DNA of 64,000 bases. Source: Paenibacillus gallinarum. Lineage in GTDB: Bacteria; Bacillota; Bacilli; Paenibacillales; Paenibacillaceae. The stretch covers positions 124,001-188,000 of the forward strand of contig NZ_JACSQL010000001.1 of NCBI RefSeq assembly GCF_014836635.1, written 5' to 3'. The notes beneath the pieces were generated by a model. The model ran no database searches, had not been told where the DNA came from, and was given only the letters and a program-made list of their open reading frames with translations. Below are positions 36,674 to 45,697 of the stretch, piece after piece. The number at the start of each line of letters is the position of its first letter. Position 1 is the stretch's first letter. Both the position numbers and the translations under genes were made by a program.

Positions 36674-37741
36674 ATGCATGTGGAAGTCCGTGGTCTAAAC
36701 AAACATTTTGGCAGTTTTCATGCAGTTAAAGATGTTTCTTTTGATATAAAAAAAGGTCACCTCATTGGTTTACTCGGTCCAAGTGGAGGAGGCAAAACCT
36801 CCATACTACGTATTTTGGCTGGGCTTGAAAATCCTGATGCGGGTGAGATTCGCTTGCATGGACAGCTAGTTAACCATCTTCCGCCCCAAGAACGGGGAAT
36901 CGGATTCGTCTTTCAAAACTATGCGTTATTTAAACATATGACCGTATTTGATAATATCGCGTTTGGACTTAAGGTGAAGAAGCAGTCCAAATCACAGATA
37001 CAAAATCGGGTCATGGAACTTGTTGAACTGACAGGGCTCAGCGGCTTTGAGAAAAGATACCCTCACCAGTTATCTGGAGGACAAAGACAGCGGGTTGCGT
37101 TTGCAAGGGCACTGGCTCCTGAGCCTCAGCTGCTTCTGCTGGATGAACCTTTTGCTGCGATTGACGCCAAGATTCGGCATGAGCTGAGATCATGGCTACG
37201 GGAACTCATAGAGCGCGTAGGTATTACCTCGATCTTCGTCACGCACGATCAGGACGAAGCGATTGAAGTCGCTGATGAAATCATGATTATAAATGGGGGA
37301 GCGCTCGAACAAAAAGGCACTCCATGGGATATATATAAACAGCCGGAAACGCCGTTTGTAGCCTCTTTTATTGGTGAATCAACGATTGTTGAGCATGCAC
37401 GGGAACTGAAGGGATTTGACAAGTTAACAGGTTCTGCTGTTGAAGCGAAGGCTCTGATTCGTCCGGAATATATTGAGGTAGGCTCAGAACATGAGTTTAC
37501 TTTACTATCGGCTACCGAAAAGGGGAAGGTTCGCGCCTTGCACTTCCGCGGCAGCGAATGGCTTGTTGAAGTCATGGTCGGGAATAACAAGTTAATTACG
37601 TATCGTTCATTAGAGAAAGAGACGCTATCTGTAGGTCAAGAGGTGCGTGTCCTTGTTCACAGGGCTTATCTTTTTAATGATCATGAGAATTGGATGGTCG
37701 AAAATCACCTAAAGAGTGATCCGATGCCAGTATCTATATAG
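36674..37741 (+). CDS. CysA-like sulfate/thiosulfate ABC transporter ATP-binding protein (orphan)
   Basis: This 355-residue ATPase of the CysA/PotA group has Walker A LLGPSGGGKTSILRIL, Q-loop FVFQNYALFKHM, signature [15 protein letters not shown] and Walker B LLLLDEPFAAIDAK, followed by a C-terminal TOBE-like regulatory domain. In sulfate importers it works with CysT, CysW and a binding protein, none of which is adjacent. It may serve permeases encoded elsewhere. The ATG at 36674 follows GGGGGATGG; GTG and ATG at 36656/36659 are in frame but poorly placed. Confidence 0.85.
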   Translation: MHVEVRGLNKHFGSFHAVKDVSFDIKKGHLIGLLGPSGGGKTSILRILAGLENPDAGEIRLHGQLVNHLPPQERGIGFVFQNYALFKHMTVFDNIAFGLKVKKQSKSQIQNRVMELVELTGLSGFEKRYPHQLSGGQRQRVAFARALAPEPQLLLLDEPFAAIDAKIRHELRSWLRELIERVGITSIFVTHDQDEAIEVADEIMIINGGALEQKGTPWDIYKQPETPFVASFIGESTIVEHARELKGFDKLTGSAVEAKALIRPEYIEVGSEHEFTLLSATEKGKVRALHFRGSEWLVEVMVGNNKLITYRSLEKETLSVGQEVRVLVHRAYLFNDHENWMVENHLKSDPMPVSI

Positions 37742-37755
37742 GGAAATTCACTGTT

Positions 37756-37787
37756 ACCCTGAACGTTAACTGACGTGCAGGGTTTTT
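37756..37787 (+). terminator. Intrinsic terminator after the CysA-like gene
   Basis: ACCCTG-ACGT arms pair with ACGT-CAGGGT and run into TTTTT. Confidence 0.8.
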
Positions 37788-37898
37788 ATTATGCGTTTTA
37801 TTATTTTTGCTTTTTAGATGAACCTTGTTTATACTACATTCATATTATTGGCGAGGATACCTAAATGCTATTTATGCATCAGGAGGATAACAACAAGA

Positions 37899-39506
37899 AT
37901 GAAATATTTAAAATGGATTCGAAATATGTTGCCGCTTCTTCTCATCTTAGGGTTACTGCTGACTGCATGTGACAAGCAAGAAGATCAGACTAAAGTCGGG
38001 AATGCTGGTAATGAATTAACCGGCGAAGTAAGCTCACCTGAAAGAGGAGGCAGTATCAACATCGCCGTACAAGATGACCCGAAGGTAATGAATCCCTTAT
38101 ATGCGACAGATCGGATTACGCTTACCGTGAACCAGTCGCTCTATGCACCGCTCTTTTATATGGACAATGGAAAGAAAGTTTACGCCTTGGCTGAGCGTGC
38201 ATATGCTTCAAAAGACTATAAAACTTATTTTATCAAGCTGAAAGAAGGACTTACATGGCATGATGGAAAAGCCATTACTGCCGATGATATTGTGTTTACA
38301 GTCAATCAAATCATAGATGAAACGCAGAATAGTCCTTTCCGAAGCCAGTATGATTTTGATGGACAACCAGTGAAGGTAATAAAGATCGATGAGCTGACTG
38401 TCAAATTTGTACTACCAGAAGCAGCTCCTTCATTCGAAGGTGCATTAATGTATCTTTATCCGATCCCGAAGCACATTTATCAAGGCGAGAAAGATATCGC
38501 CCATAGTTCTAAGAATGATCACCCCATTGGGTCGGGTCCTTTTAAGTATAAGGAATATGTATCAGGTGAGCATCTAACTTTGGAGCGTTTTGAAGACTAT
38601 TATGACGGTGCAGCCTACTTGGATACGATTTCGTATCAAATCATGGACTCTGATACAGCGGATCAGGCACTCCATGAGGGTGCTGTGCAGATGTCGCTAA
38701 TTGATACCCAGGAATATGAGACGCTGAATGAATCAGGGGAATATAACCTCGTAACTTATGCCGATGGACGTCTCGAGTACATGGTATTTAATATGAATAC
38801 ACCGGAGATGAAAAAGAAAGAAGTCCGGGAAGCGATCGCCTATGCTTTGGATAAAGAAGAAATGATTCGAATCTCGTATTTGTCGAGCAGGTTTGCAGAT
38901 CAGGCTTCTTCTATATTTACACCAGATACGTTGTATCATACTTCCGAAGTAAGGACCTATGATTATGATCCTGAGAAATCTAAGGAATTGCTAGAACAGG
39001 CTAATGTTTCAAATATAAAAATACGTCTTGCTTATGTTAAATCCAGCAAAACACAAATGAATCAGGCCCTCTACATCCAGCAGAAACTAAAAAAGGTTGG
39101 AATCGAAGTCGAGCTAAAACCGTTGGAAGCATCCGTGTATGAAAAACGGAAATTGGATAAAAACAATACTGATTTTGAGCTTTCGCTTGCTGGCTATATC
39201 CTGGGTCCAGATCCTGTTAGTTATGAGTCTCTCTATAAGAGTAGTGGGGTATATAATGAATCACACGCTGAGAACGAAGATCTGGATACACTTTGGGAAC
39301 GCGCTTCAGTAGAAGTGGATTCGGCTGCTCGCCAGAAGTTATATGTACAGATTCAACAGAAGATTGCAAAAGAACTTCAGGTTTTGCCGATTGCTTATAC
39401 GAAAAGTGTCATCGCAGTAAGTAAAGGTTATGGAGGACTAGAAGATGCGATCGCTCAGCCGATTGTTCTCTTCCGTGATTTATCCAAAATTTATTTAATT
39501 AAATAA
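37899..39506 (+). CDS. Oligopeptide-type ABC transporter substrate-binding lipoprotein
   Basis: This is an extracytoplasmic solute-binding protein of family 5 (OppA/DppA type), 535 residues. The signal peptide ends in a lipobox, LLTAC, near residue 25. The body has YATDRITLTVNQSLYAPLF, LKEGLTWHDGKAITADDIVF and HPIGSGPFKYKEY, all typical of SBP_bac_5. No permease or ATPase genes follow, so it is an orphan binding protein that could feed a distant importer. AGGAGG lies 13 bases upstream of the ATG at 37899. Confidence 0.87.
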   Translation: MKYLKWIRNMLPLLLILGLLLTACDKQEDQTKVGNAGNELTGEVSSPERGGSINIAVQDDPKVMNPLYATDRITLTVNQSLYAPLFYMDNGKKVYALAERAYASKDYKTYFIKLKEGLTWHDGKAITADDIVFTVNQIIDETQNSPFRSQYDFDGQPVKVIKIDELTVKFVLPEAAPSFEGALMYLYPIPKHIYQGEKDIAHSSKNDHPIGSGPFKYKEYVSGEHLTLERFEDYYDGAAYLDTISYQIMDSDTADQALHEGAVQMSLIDTQEYETLNESGEYNLVTYADGRLEYMVFNMNTPEMKKKEVREAIAYALDKEEMIRISYLSSRFADQASSIFTPDTLYHTSEVRTYDYDPEKSKELLEQANVSNIKIRLAYVKSSKTQMNQALYIQQKLKKVGIEVELKPLEASVYEKRKLDKNNTDFELSLAGYILGPDPVSYESLYKSSGVYNESHAENEDLDTLWERASVEVDSAARQKLYVQIQQKIAKELQVLPIAYTKSVIAVSKGYGGLEDAIAQPIVLFRDLSKIYLIK

Positions 39507-39514
39507 AGAAGAGG

Positions 39515-39539
39515 AAACGACCGATATAGGTCGTTTTTT
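39515..39539 (+). terminator. Intrinsic terminator
   Basis: AAACGACC pairs with GGTCGTTT around GATATA, followed by a T-run. Confidence 0.87.
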
Positions 39540-39643
39540 CTTTTGCAGACATCGGTTGATCTTGAACAAGGTATGAAGAAAGGTCTACAATAAATGAATA
39601 CAAACAAAAAATTACATTACCATTCGAAGAGGAGTGTTACCTC

Positions 39644-40090
39644 ATGAACCAGGAAGTAAAACTGTCGCAGTACACTGCTATATTACTAGAGAATGCAAGA
39701 AGAAGCGGGCTTACAAATGAGGAGATCTTAGAAGCAGTACAAGCGGAGAATACGGAGCTGTTAAAAGCCGCCGAGCGTCCACATTATACATACGAGTCTT
39801 TTTTCTCTTATGCGAAAGAACATGGCGAAGATATAGAGAAAGCAATAAAGGAAGGGTACCGGATTACGTTTAATACGAATAATGGTCTTAAAAACTGGAT
39901 TGCAACTGCATTTCAGCTTGATCCTGGCAAAGATTTCACCTTAGGAGAGGGACGGATCGAAGGTCTGATCTTGTCCGAACCGCAAGTAGAAAAACTGGAG
40001 CATGCTCTTGCATTTAATTGGGAGATAAAAGAGATTCGGCAAACAGCAGACGGGCGCAAACAGCTTACGCTGGGCATTCGCGGGCAATAA
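39644..40090 (+). CDS. Conserved hypothetical protein
   Basis: I do not recognise this 148-residue soluble protein. It has a helical N-terminal half (GLTNEEILEAVQAENTELLK) and a C-terminal half with alternating strands (WIATAFQLDPGKDFTLGEGR; EIRQTADGRKQLTLGIRG). No signal peptide, membrane segment or metal motif is visible. GAGGAG precedes the ATG. It ends 32 bases before the metallo-hydrolase gene, so the two are probably one operon. Confidence 0.65.
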   Translation: MNQEVKLSQYTAILLENARRSGLTNEEILEAVQAENTELLKAAERPHYTYESFFSYAKEHGEDIEKAIKEGYRITFNTNNGLKNWIATAFQLDPGKDFTLGEGRIEGLILSEPQVEKLEHALAFNWEIKEIRQTADGRKQLTLGIRGQ

Positions 40091-40122
40091 TGAACGCGGG
40101 ACACAAGAAAGGAGAATGATCC

Positions 40123-40908
40123 ATGACAAAATATAATAAGCTGACCTTTCTTGGTACGGGTGACGCTATGGGTGTGCCGAGGGTATATTGTGATTGTAAA
40201 GTGTGTGAGGAAGCAAGAACAACCGGGATGAATCGCCGATATCGCTCTTCGGTGATTGTAGAGAGTGACCAGGGGGAGTTTTTCATCGATGGAGGGCCAG
40301 ATTTTCGGCACCAGATGGAGATGCTGAAGAAACATAGATTTCAGACGATGCTAGTGACACATCCTCATTTTGATCATATTGGCGGACTTCCTGAGTGGGC
40401 TGATGCCTGCCGGTGGCTTGGAGAGAAGGGTGAGCTGTACGCACCGCAAGAAGTGCTGAATGCGATACAGACACAGTTTCCTTGGCTCCAAAACCATATT
40501 AAGATGAAACCGGTTGATCTGGAGAATGGCCTTGCGCTTGCGGGATACCACATTCGGGCCTGGAAAGTAAATCATGGGAAAAACGGTTACTCGTATGCGT
40601 ATCGTCTTGAGAAAGATGGGTACATATGGGTATACTGTTCGGATTCTATTGATCTAAGCGAAGAAGAACAAAAACCGCTGTATGGTCTTGATCTCCTTGT
40701 GCTGGGTACAAGTTTTTATCATGAGGAAGCTGCCTTTGAAACTCGGTCGGTATACGACATGGTGGAGGCACAAGAACTCATTGCCAAGGTACAGCCAAAA
40801 CAAACGATTTTTACTCATATGTCTCATGACGTTGATCTTCGCAAAGACTATACGTTAAGCCCAGATATCAAACTTGCTCATACCGGGCTAACGCATTCGT
40901 TAAAATAA
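40123..40908 (+). CDS. MBL-fold metallo-hydrolase (PhnP-like)
   Basis: This 261-residue metallo-beta-lactamase-fold hydrolase opens with FLGTGDAMGVPRVYCDCKVC, and has the metal site THPHFDHIGGLPE, a CSDSIDLS strand and a late THMSHDVDL histidine. The N-terminal CDCKVC cysteines match the structural zinc site of PhnP-type cyclic phosphodiesterases, so a phosphodiesterase role is likely; the substrate is not known. AAAGGAGAA precedes the ATG. It is convergent with the MocR gene. Confidence 0.85.
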   Translation: MTKYNKLTFLGTGDAMGVPRVYCDCKVCEEARTTGMNRRYRSSVIVESDQGEFFIDGGPDFRHQMEMLKKHRFQTMLVTHPHFDHIGGLPEWADACRWLGEKGELYAPQEVLNAIQTQFPWLQNHIKMKPVDLENGLALAGYHIRAWKVNHGKNGYSYAYRLEKDGYIWVYCSDSIDLSEEEQKPLYGLDLLVLGTSFYHEEAAFETRSVYDMVEAQELIAKVQPKQTIFTHMSHDVDLRKDYTLSPDIKLAHTGLTHSLK

Positions 40909-40927
40909 GTTTTTCTCTAATTGGTGT

Positions 40928-42460
40928 TCATATTGTGTGTATCAAAGAGTCGTAAGCATCTATTAGTCTCTGCATTCCTTCTTCGATCTGACGCTCGCTT
41001 GTATAACAGTAGCTCAGCCTAATACTTGAGCTGTGATGAACAGCGTCAGGTTCGCAGAAGGGACCAGGTACGAAGGAGACAGATAAGGCAAGGCTTCTCC
41101 GTAATAGTTCCACGGACGACACACCTTCGGGTAACTGAACCCACAAATCGAGTCCGCCTTTTGGGGGAGTCCACTCCCAATTCGTCTTCGCAAGACATCT
41201 CTCCATAGCTTCCTTCCGCAGTGACAGAGCAATACGCAGCTTCTCCATGTGGGTCTGCATCCTGGAAGAAGTGAAGTAATGCATAAAAATTTTCTGCCCA
41301 AGGAGAGGGGAACCTCCATCTGCCAGTGATTTTAGAGTTAATAAATCCTTCATGAGCCAAGGACTGCACAGAACGGCCGCAATCCGCAGACCTGGTGCTA
41401 TATATTTACTGAAACTTCGTATATACATGACAACACCTTCTGTATCATAGCCGTAAATAGGCAGGGGAGGTTCCTCTTCAAAATACATATCATAAGTCGT
41501 GTCATCTTCCGTAATTAGAAAATGATATTCTTCTGCAAGCTCCACAAGTCGTTTTCGCTTTGATGCAGGAAGTACATAACCCGTTGGATTATGAAATGTA
41601 GGGGTTACATACATCATGCGCGGTTTGTAATTACGAATGATGCTCTCAAGCTCGTCCATATCATATCCGTCCGGGAGCATAGGGATCGAAATGATATGTG
41701 CGCCTTGCTGACGAAAAATATCGATGGCCCCACTGTAAGTCGGACGCTCCATAATGATGGTATCTCCTGGTTTTATCATGAGTCTTGCGATAAGATCAAT
41801 CGCCTGCTGGGCACCGGAAGTAATGAGTATATCTTCAGGAAGAAGAAAGAATTGATGCCGTTTTTTGAAGTATTCTGCAAGAGTCACCCGAAGTTCTTCA
41901 TCCCCTTGAACTGTAGAGTAAGTACCGAGAAGTTTAGGATAGAGATCAAACACTTTTTTTACATATTCGGACATATACGCATTGGGCAGCAGAGCCGGAT
42001 CTATGAGTGCTTTGGAGAACTGGTAATCCACATGATGTGCCTGAAGCTCAGACAGCATATTGGTACGAAGCGGTGAGCTGACAACAGGCGGTTTGAAATT
42101 GATGCCGGCTAGAATGGGAGGAGATAGTAACTGCTGTATGCTCCGTGTGCCATCGTAAGACTTATCGCTCACTGAAGCTAGGTTATGCAGAAGGTTACTA
42201 TCTTTCAATTCTTCCTGTATGCAGGGCATTACATAATATCCAGACCGATCTTTGGCATATATTTTGCCATTATGTACGAGCTGTTGATAGGACTTAAATA
42301 CGGTCAGCCTGTGCACCCCGAGCTGCTGCGCGAGTGTACGTACCGAAGGCAGTTTGTCATGAGCGGTATAGTCTCCGCGATCAATTCGTATTAGAAGAAA
42401 ATCAGTAACTTGCTGAGAAAGAGGTTGCTTTGTCAAAAAATCATGGTGTTTATTTTTCAT
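40928..42460 (-). CDS. MocR-type GntR regulator with aminotransferase domain
   Basis: This 510-residue regulator has an N-terminal GntR winged helix (PLSQQVTDFLLIRIDRGDY, then LPSVRTLAQQLGVHRLTVFK) and a C-terminal fold-I aminotransferase domain with PLP lysine in YIRSFSKYIAPGLRIA and the pyridine-binding Asp in ITEDDTTYDMYFEE. MocR proteins sense PLP or amino compounds and often control a divergently transcribed gene; here that is the EamA transporter at 42595. The ATG at 42460 has AAGGTGG five bases upstream. Confidence 0.9.
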   Translation of the reverse strand: MKNKHHDFLTKQPLSQQVTDFLLIRIDRGDYTAHDKLPSVRTLAQQLGVHRLTVFKSYQQLVHNGKIYAKDRSGYYVMPCIQEELKDSNLLHNLASVSDKSYDGTRSIQQLLSPPILAGINFKPPVVSSPLRTNMLSELQAHHVDYQFSKALIDPALLPNAYMSEYVKKVFDLYPKLLGTYSTVQGDEELRVTLAEYFKKRHQFFLLPEDILITSGAQQAIDLIARLMIKPGDTIIMERPTYSGAIDIFRQQGAHIISIPMLPDGYDMDELESIIRNYKPRMMYVTPTFHNPTGYVLPASKRKRLVELAEEYHFLITEDDTTYDMYFEEEPPLPIYGYDTEGVVMYIRSFSKYIAPGLRIAAVLCSPWLMKDLLTLKSLADGGSPLLGQKIFMHYFTSSRMQTHMEKLRIALSLRKEAMERCLAKTNWEWTPPKGGLDLWVQLPEGVSSVELLRRSLALSVSFVPGPFCEPDAVHHSSSIRLSYCYTSERQIEEGMQRLIDAYDSLIHTI

Positions 42461-42594
42461 GGGTTCCACCTTCTTCTGTGGTTGCTGTGAGTTCATTGTA
42501 CGATACATTCCTGCTTGATCTGTTCTATTGTAGCACTTCTGTTCTATTCCCAGCAGATTACAATGAGCAGATAGATATGAGGAGGATGGATGGA

Positions 42595-43548
42595 ATGAAA
42601 CGATTGCTTACGGCGTATACCGTTATGTGTTTAATCTTTGGAACGACTTTTTTAGCTATAAAAATCGGGAATGACGCGGGTGTACCGCCTTTCTTTGCTG
42701 CGGGTGTGCGGTTTACGCTTGCGGGTTCCCTATTATTTTTATTTTGTTTGTGGAGAAAAACAACCACCTTGTCTTTGCTTTGGCGTAAAGAGGTGCTGAT
42801 CATTGGAAGTTGTCTGACGTTTCTAACGTTTGCAGGTTTATATTATGGGGAAAAATATATCAGCTCCGGAGTGGCGGCAGTGTTATCCGCAACCGGACCG
42901 CTTATGATTATATGGATTCAATCCGCTATGACGAAAAAAAGACCGCACGTCTTGTCAGCGCTGGGATGTATGACTGCTTTTGCAGGTGTTGTGTTAATTC
43001 TCGTGCCTGAACTATCTATTCAAGCAGGAGGCATGTGGCTCGCCGGGGCTGTAGCTGTGCTGATCGGAGAAATCTTTTATGCCTCTGGGTCTGTATATTC
43101 TGGAAGAACAGCATCAAGGCTAAGAGAGCACGCCTCGATTGCCGTTAATGGTGTTCAGATGTTATATGGCGGGGTGATGTTGTTACTGCTGTCTGCGATC
43201 ACCGAGCAGCCGAAGGTAGAAGTATTATTTCACCCGTCAGCTGCCGGATCTGTTCTGTATCTGACAGTATTCGGTTCTATGATTGGTCATAGTCTGTTCT
43301 ATTACCTTGTTACGCGTACGAATCCGCTATTTCCGTCTACATGGCTGTATATCTCCCCAATGATTGCGCTCGGAATCGGGATGTTTTTCTATGGAGAGCA
43401 TGTGAGCTGGTTAACCCTGTTCGGATCGGTCATTATCATTGGAGGACTGATTCTGGCGAATTGGCATACGTTAAAAGGACTTTTGCAAACGAAAAAAGAA
43501 ATCAAAGCAGTAGGATCAAACCAAATTTCAACCGAAACGGCATCATAA
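42595..43548 (+). CDS. EamA/DMT-family transporter
   Basis: This is a ten-helix membrane exporter or permease of the drug/metabolite transporter superfamily, 317 residues, with two EamA repeats (FGTTFLAIKIGNDAGVPPFF in the first; SAAGSVLYLTVFGSMIGHSL, then PLFPSTWLYISPMIALGIG in the second). The ATG at 42595 lies nine bases after AGGAGG. The gene is divergent from a MocR regulator, suggesting control by it and transport of an amino acid or vitamin B6 related compound. The last base of its stop codon overlaps the clpP relic described next. Confidence 0.85.
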   Translation: MKRLLTAYTVMCLIFGTTFLAIKIGNDAGVPPFFAAGVRFTLAGSLLFLFCLWRKTTTLSLLWRKEVLIIGSCLTFLTFAGLYYGEKYISSGVAAVLSATGPLMIIWIQSAMTKKRPHVLSALGCMTAFAGVVLILVPELSIQAGGMWLAGAVAVLIGEIFYASGSVYSGRTASRLREHASIAVNGVQMLYGGVMLLLLSAITEQPKVEVLFHPSAAGSVLYLTVFGSMIGHSLFYYLVTRTNPLFPSTWLYISPMIALGIGMFFYGEHVSWLTLFGSVIIIGGLILANWHTLKGLLQTKKEIKAVGSNQISTETAS

Positions 43549-43640
43549 AAAAATTCGAGAGAGATAAGGACCGAGATTACTTTATGAGTGCAGAAGAGGT
43601 CGTGGAATATGGGCTTGTAGATAAGATTGTTGCAAAATAA
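43548..43640 (+). pseudogene. 3' relic of clpP (ClpP protease C-terminus)
   Basis: Directly after the EamA stop, in another frame, about 30 codons read KKFERDKDRDYFMSAEEVV then EYGLVDKIVAK and a stop. This is the conserved C-terminal segment of ClpP, covering the ERD-DRD-SAEEA-EYG-D block. The catalytic Ser and His regions are absent and there is no start codon or ribosome site for it, so it is a fragment left by recombination. A functional clpP must be elsewhere. Confidence 0.85.
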
Positions 43641-43683
43641 ATCAAGTAAGGCAGAAGATACCCTCTGTCTTTTTTATATACAC

Positions 43684-43731
43684 AAAACAGACCTCTTCTC
43701 GGTGTAAGGAATGAGAGAGGCCTGTTTTGTT
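43684..43731. terminator. Bidirectional terminator
   Basis: AAAACAGACCTCTTCTC pairs with GAGAGAGGCCTGTTTT around a loop, with T-rich flanks on both strands. It probably is the original clpP terminator, and it also ends the membrane protein gene that converges on it. Confidence 0.75.
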
Positions 43732-43770
43732 TTAAATAATTATGTAATATCACATTATGTACATTATGCA

Positions 43771-44289
43771 TTAGTAAGAATGTTTTTTTGGACGGAAGAG
43801 CGTATAAGCTCCAGCAACGATGAGCAGAAGAGCAAGGATTGGCTGGATAATGGAGAACTGATGTAGCATGGAACCAATGGAGAATGCGATAAAGAAAATG
43901 AAGGATAGTACAGCCAAAATATTAATGGGAATCAGCAAATATTTGTTTTTGTTACCGAACCAGTAAAGTTCGAATAATCCGACTGCTACCGCCAGTATAA
44001 AACCAGGCCACATGGTAATCCAGCTGTCCGTAACAATAGCGATCTGGCAAGTCAGTCCTGCGGTGAGCAGAATACCTCCCGGAACGAGAAGCCCGATCCC
44101 GCGGCCGATCAGCGAGAAATACATCCAGTGGAAAAGTACCCCTAGCGGAATAAGGAAGAAAGTCGGCCAGAAGTAGGCAAAAATAGAGCCAGTTCCGATA
44201 TCCTTACCGGAGTTCAGAAGCAGAAAAATACCGATCAAAATGAGCAGCGGGGCTACAAGATTTTGTTTCCTTAATCTCAGATGAATCAC
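43771..44289 (-). CDS. Small polytopic membrane protein of unknown function
   Basis: This 172-residue protein has about six short hydrophobic segments, several as pairs (LVAPLLILIGIFLLLNSGKD, GIGLLVPGGILLTAGLTCQI, IQPILALLLIVAGAYTLF). It resembles the hydrophobic N-terminal modules of LiaF-like or DUF5668 proteins, without a soluble domain. The start is uncertain: GTG at 44289 overlaps the AAAGGAG ribosome site, so a later non-ATG codon may be used. Function unknown. Confidence 0.65.
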   Translation of the reverse strand: MIHLRLRKQNLVAPLLILIGIFLLLNSGKDIGTGSIFAYFWPTFFLIPLGVLFHWMYFSLIGRGIGLLVPGGILLTAGLTCQIAIVTDSWITMWPGFILAVAVGLFELYWFGNKNKYLLIPINILAVLSFIFFIAFSIGSMLHQFSIIQPILALLLIVAGAYTLFRPKKHSY

Positions 44290-44415
44290 TCCTTTCTATA
44301 AATTCAACTAAACGTATCATAGCAAATAAGAGTGAAGGTGTAATCGGTCTAGAGCAAGTGAATCATACTAGACTTAAGTCCAGTTGTGAGAAGAATATGA
44401 AGTGATGTTTATAAG

Positions 44416-44440
44416 AAAAAGGCACAGTTCTTAGAACTGT
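44416..44440 (-). terminator. Terminator of the iron-binding protein gene
   Basis: On the minus strand ACAGTTC pairs with GAACTGT around TAA, followed by GCC and a T-run. Confidence 0.7.
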
Positions 44441-44461
44441 ACCCATGAGCTAAGTATTCTG

Positions 44462-45487
44462 TTATTCTGCAATCTCATAAAATCCGTAGAGTTCATCAAG
44501 GAGTAAGTTTGCGGCTAGAATACCTCCGGCTGTATTCCATACAGCATCGTCTACTTTATACGCACGGCCATTCTTGACGGCACTTAGGTTCTGCCAAAGC
44601 GGGTCTTGTATCATCTCCGTTTCGGTATCGTTCCCTTTGCCGTCGCCTGTGTCATAGGTGAAGTAGAAAAGTCGATCTGCATCAGCTTCCGGCAGACGTT
44701 CCTTCGTAATTTCATCTACGAATTCAGTTGCATTTTGGGTAAGTTCCGTCCGCGCTAGTCCTATTTTTGCAAAGATGTTACCTGTGAAAGTATCGGTATG
44801 ATAAATTCGGGTTTTGCCAGCCATAAAACGAACCACAGATACCGTTTCATTCACTTTATCGCCTGCTTTAGATTTGAAATCCGCAATGCGATCATTGAAT
44901 TCGGTGATCTTTGCTGCGCCTTCTTCGGTTTTATTCAGTGCCTCTGCATAAAGCTTGAAGTTGATCTCCCAGTCACCGCGAAGATCCTCAGCCATAACAG
45001 TTGGTGCAATCGCTTTTAACTGATCATAGACTTTCTCTTGGCGCATTTTATTACCGATAATCAGATCAGGCTGTAAACCTGCAATGAGTTCAAGGTTCGG
45101 TTGACTCTCATCTCCGACTACCGTTACACCTTCCATCTGATCTTTAATATGTGCGTACCAAGGATCTCCTGTCCATGATTTAACCGCCCCGACGGGTGTA
45201 ACTCCTAGAGCAAGCAGTGCCTCTGTTCCTTCATTGGTAAGAATAACGACCTTCTGGGGCGTTCCTTTGATTTCTGTTTCATCCATTGCATGTTTTACCG
45301 TGTATGTACCTGTGCCTGTTGTTTCTTCATTTGTGGTATTGCCAGAAGCAGGCTGGGAAGATTCATTGCCCGCGCCACCTTCCGTTGTCTGGCTTCCACA
45401 ACCAGCTAGAACGAGAATAAGCATGAGCATTGCCGCTCCGAATAAGCGTAAGCGATGTTTCTTTGTATGTACGTTTAAAGCCCCCAT
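44462..45487 (-). CDS. Iron-siderophore ABC transporter substrate-binding lipoprotein
   Basis: This is a FecB/FhuD-type binding protein, 341 residues, tethered by a lipobox (LVLAGC) near residue 27. Key segments are KVVILTNEGTEALLALGVTP, NLELIAGLQPDLIIGNKM, and a C-terminal AYKVDDAVWNTAGG. It resembles B. subtilis YfiY, the hydroxamate/carboxylate siderophore receptor. It is divergent from the two permeases and ATPase that complete the importer. A perfect 7-1-7 Fur box lies at 45516-45530, so expression should rise under iron limitation. The start at 45487 has GGGGG ten bases upstream. Confidence 0.88.
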   Translation of the reverse strand: MGALNVHTKKHRLRLFGAAMLMLILVLAGCGSQTTEGGAGNESSQPASGNTTNEETTGTGTYTVKHAMDETEIKGTPQKVVILTNEGTEALLALGVTPVGAVKSWTGDPWYAHIKDQMEGVTVVGDESQPNLELIAGLQPDLIIGNKMRQEKVYDQLKAIAPTVMAEDLRGDWEINFKLYAEALNKTEEGAAKITEFNDRIADFKSKAGDKVNETVSVVRFMAGKTRIYHTDTFTGNIFAKIGLARTELTQNATEFVDEITKERLPEADADRLFYFTYDTGDGKGNDTETEMIQDPLWQNLSAVKNGRAYKVDDAVWNTAGGILAANLLLDELYGFYEIAE

Positions 45488-45515
45488 GTAACCAGTTCCC
45501 CCTGAAATAATATAT

Positions 45516-45530
45516 TGATAATGATTATCA
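45516..45530. promoter_or_regulatory. Fur box (7-1-7) for the iron-binding protein gene
   Basis: TGATAATGATTATCA is an exact 7-1-7 palindrome and matches the Bacillus Fur consensus at every position. It lies 29 bases before the lipoprotein start. Confidence 0.93.
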
Positions 45531-45580
45531 GTTAACAACCATGAATATATAACCAGTTTCTACCATTGTCAAGCATTAAA

Positions 45581-45595
45581 TGAGAATGATAATCA
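45581..45595. promoter_or_regulatory. Fur box for the permease-ATPase operon
   Basis: TGAGAATGATAATCA matches the 7-1-7 Fur consensus with two differences. It lies about 100 bases before the first permease, on the other side of the divergent region. Confidence 0.85.
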
Positions 45596-45697
45596 AAAAG
45601 ATTGACAGTTCTTTCTTTCTTCTACTAAAATTGCGGAGTGAACTATTAGATGGAATTTTATGAATAAAATGATATATACAAAATGAGTAGGGGATTA

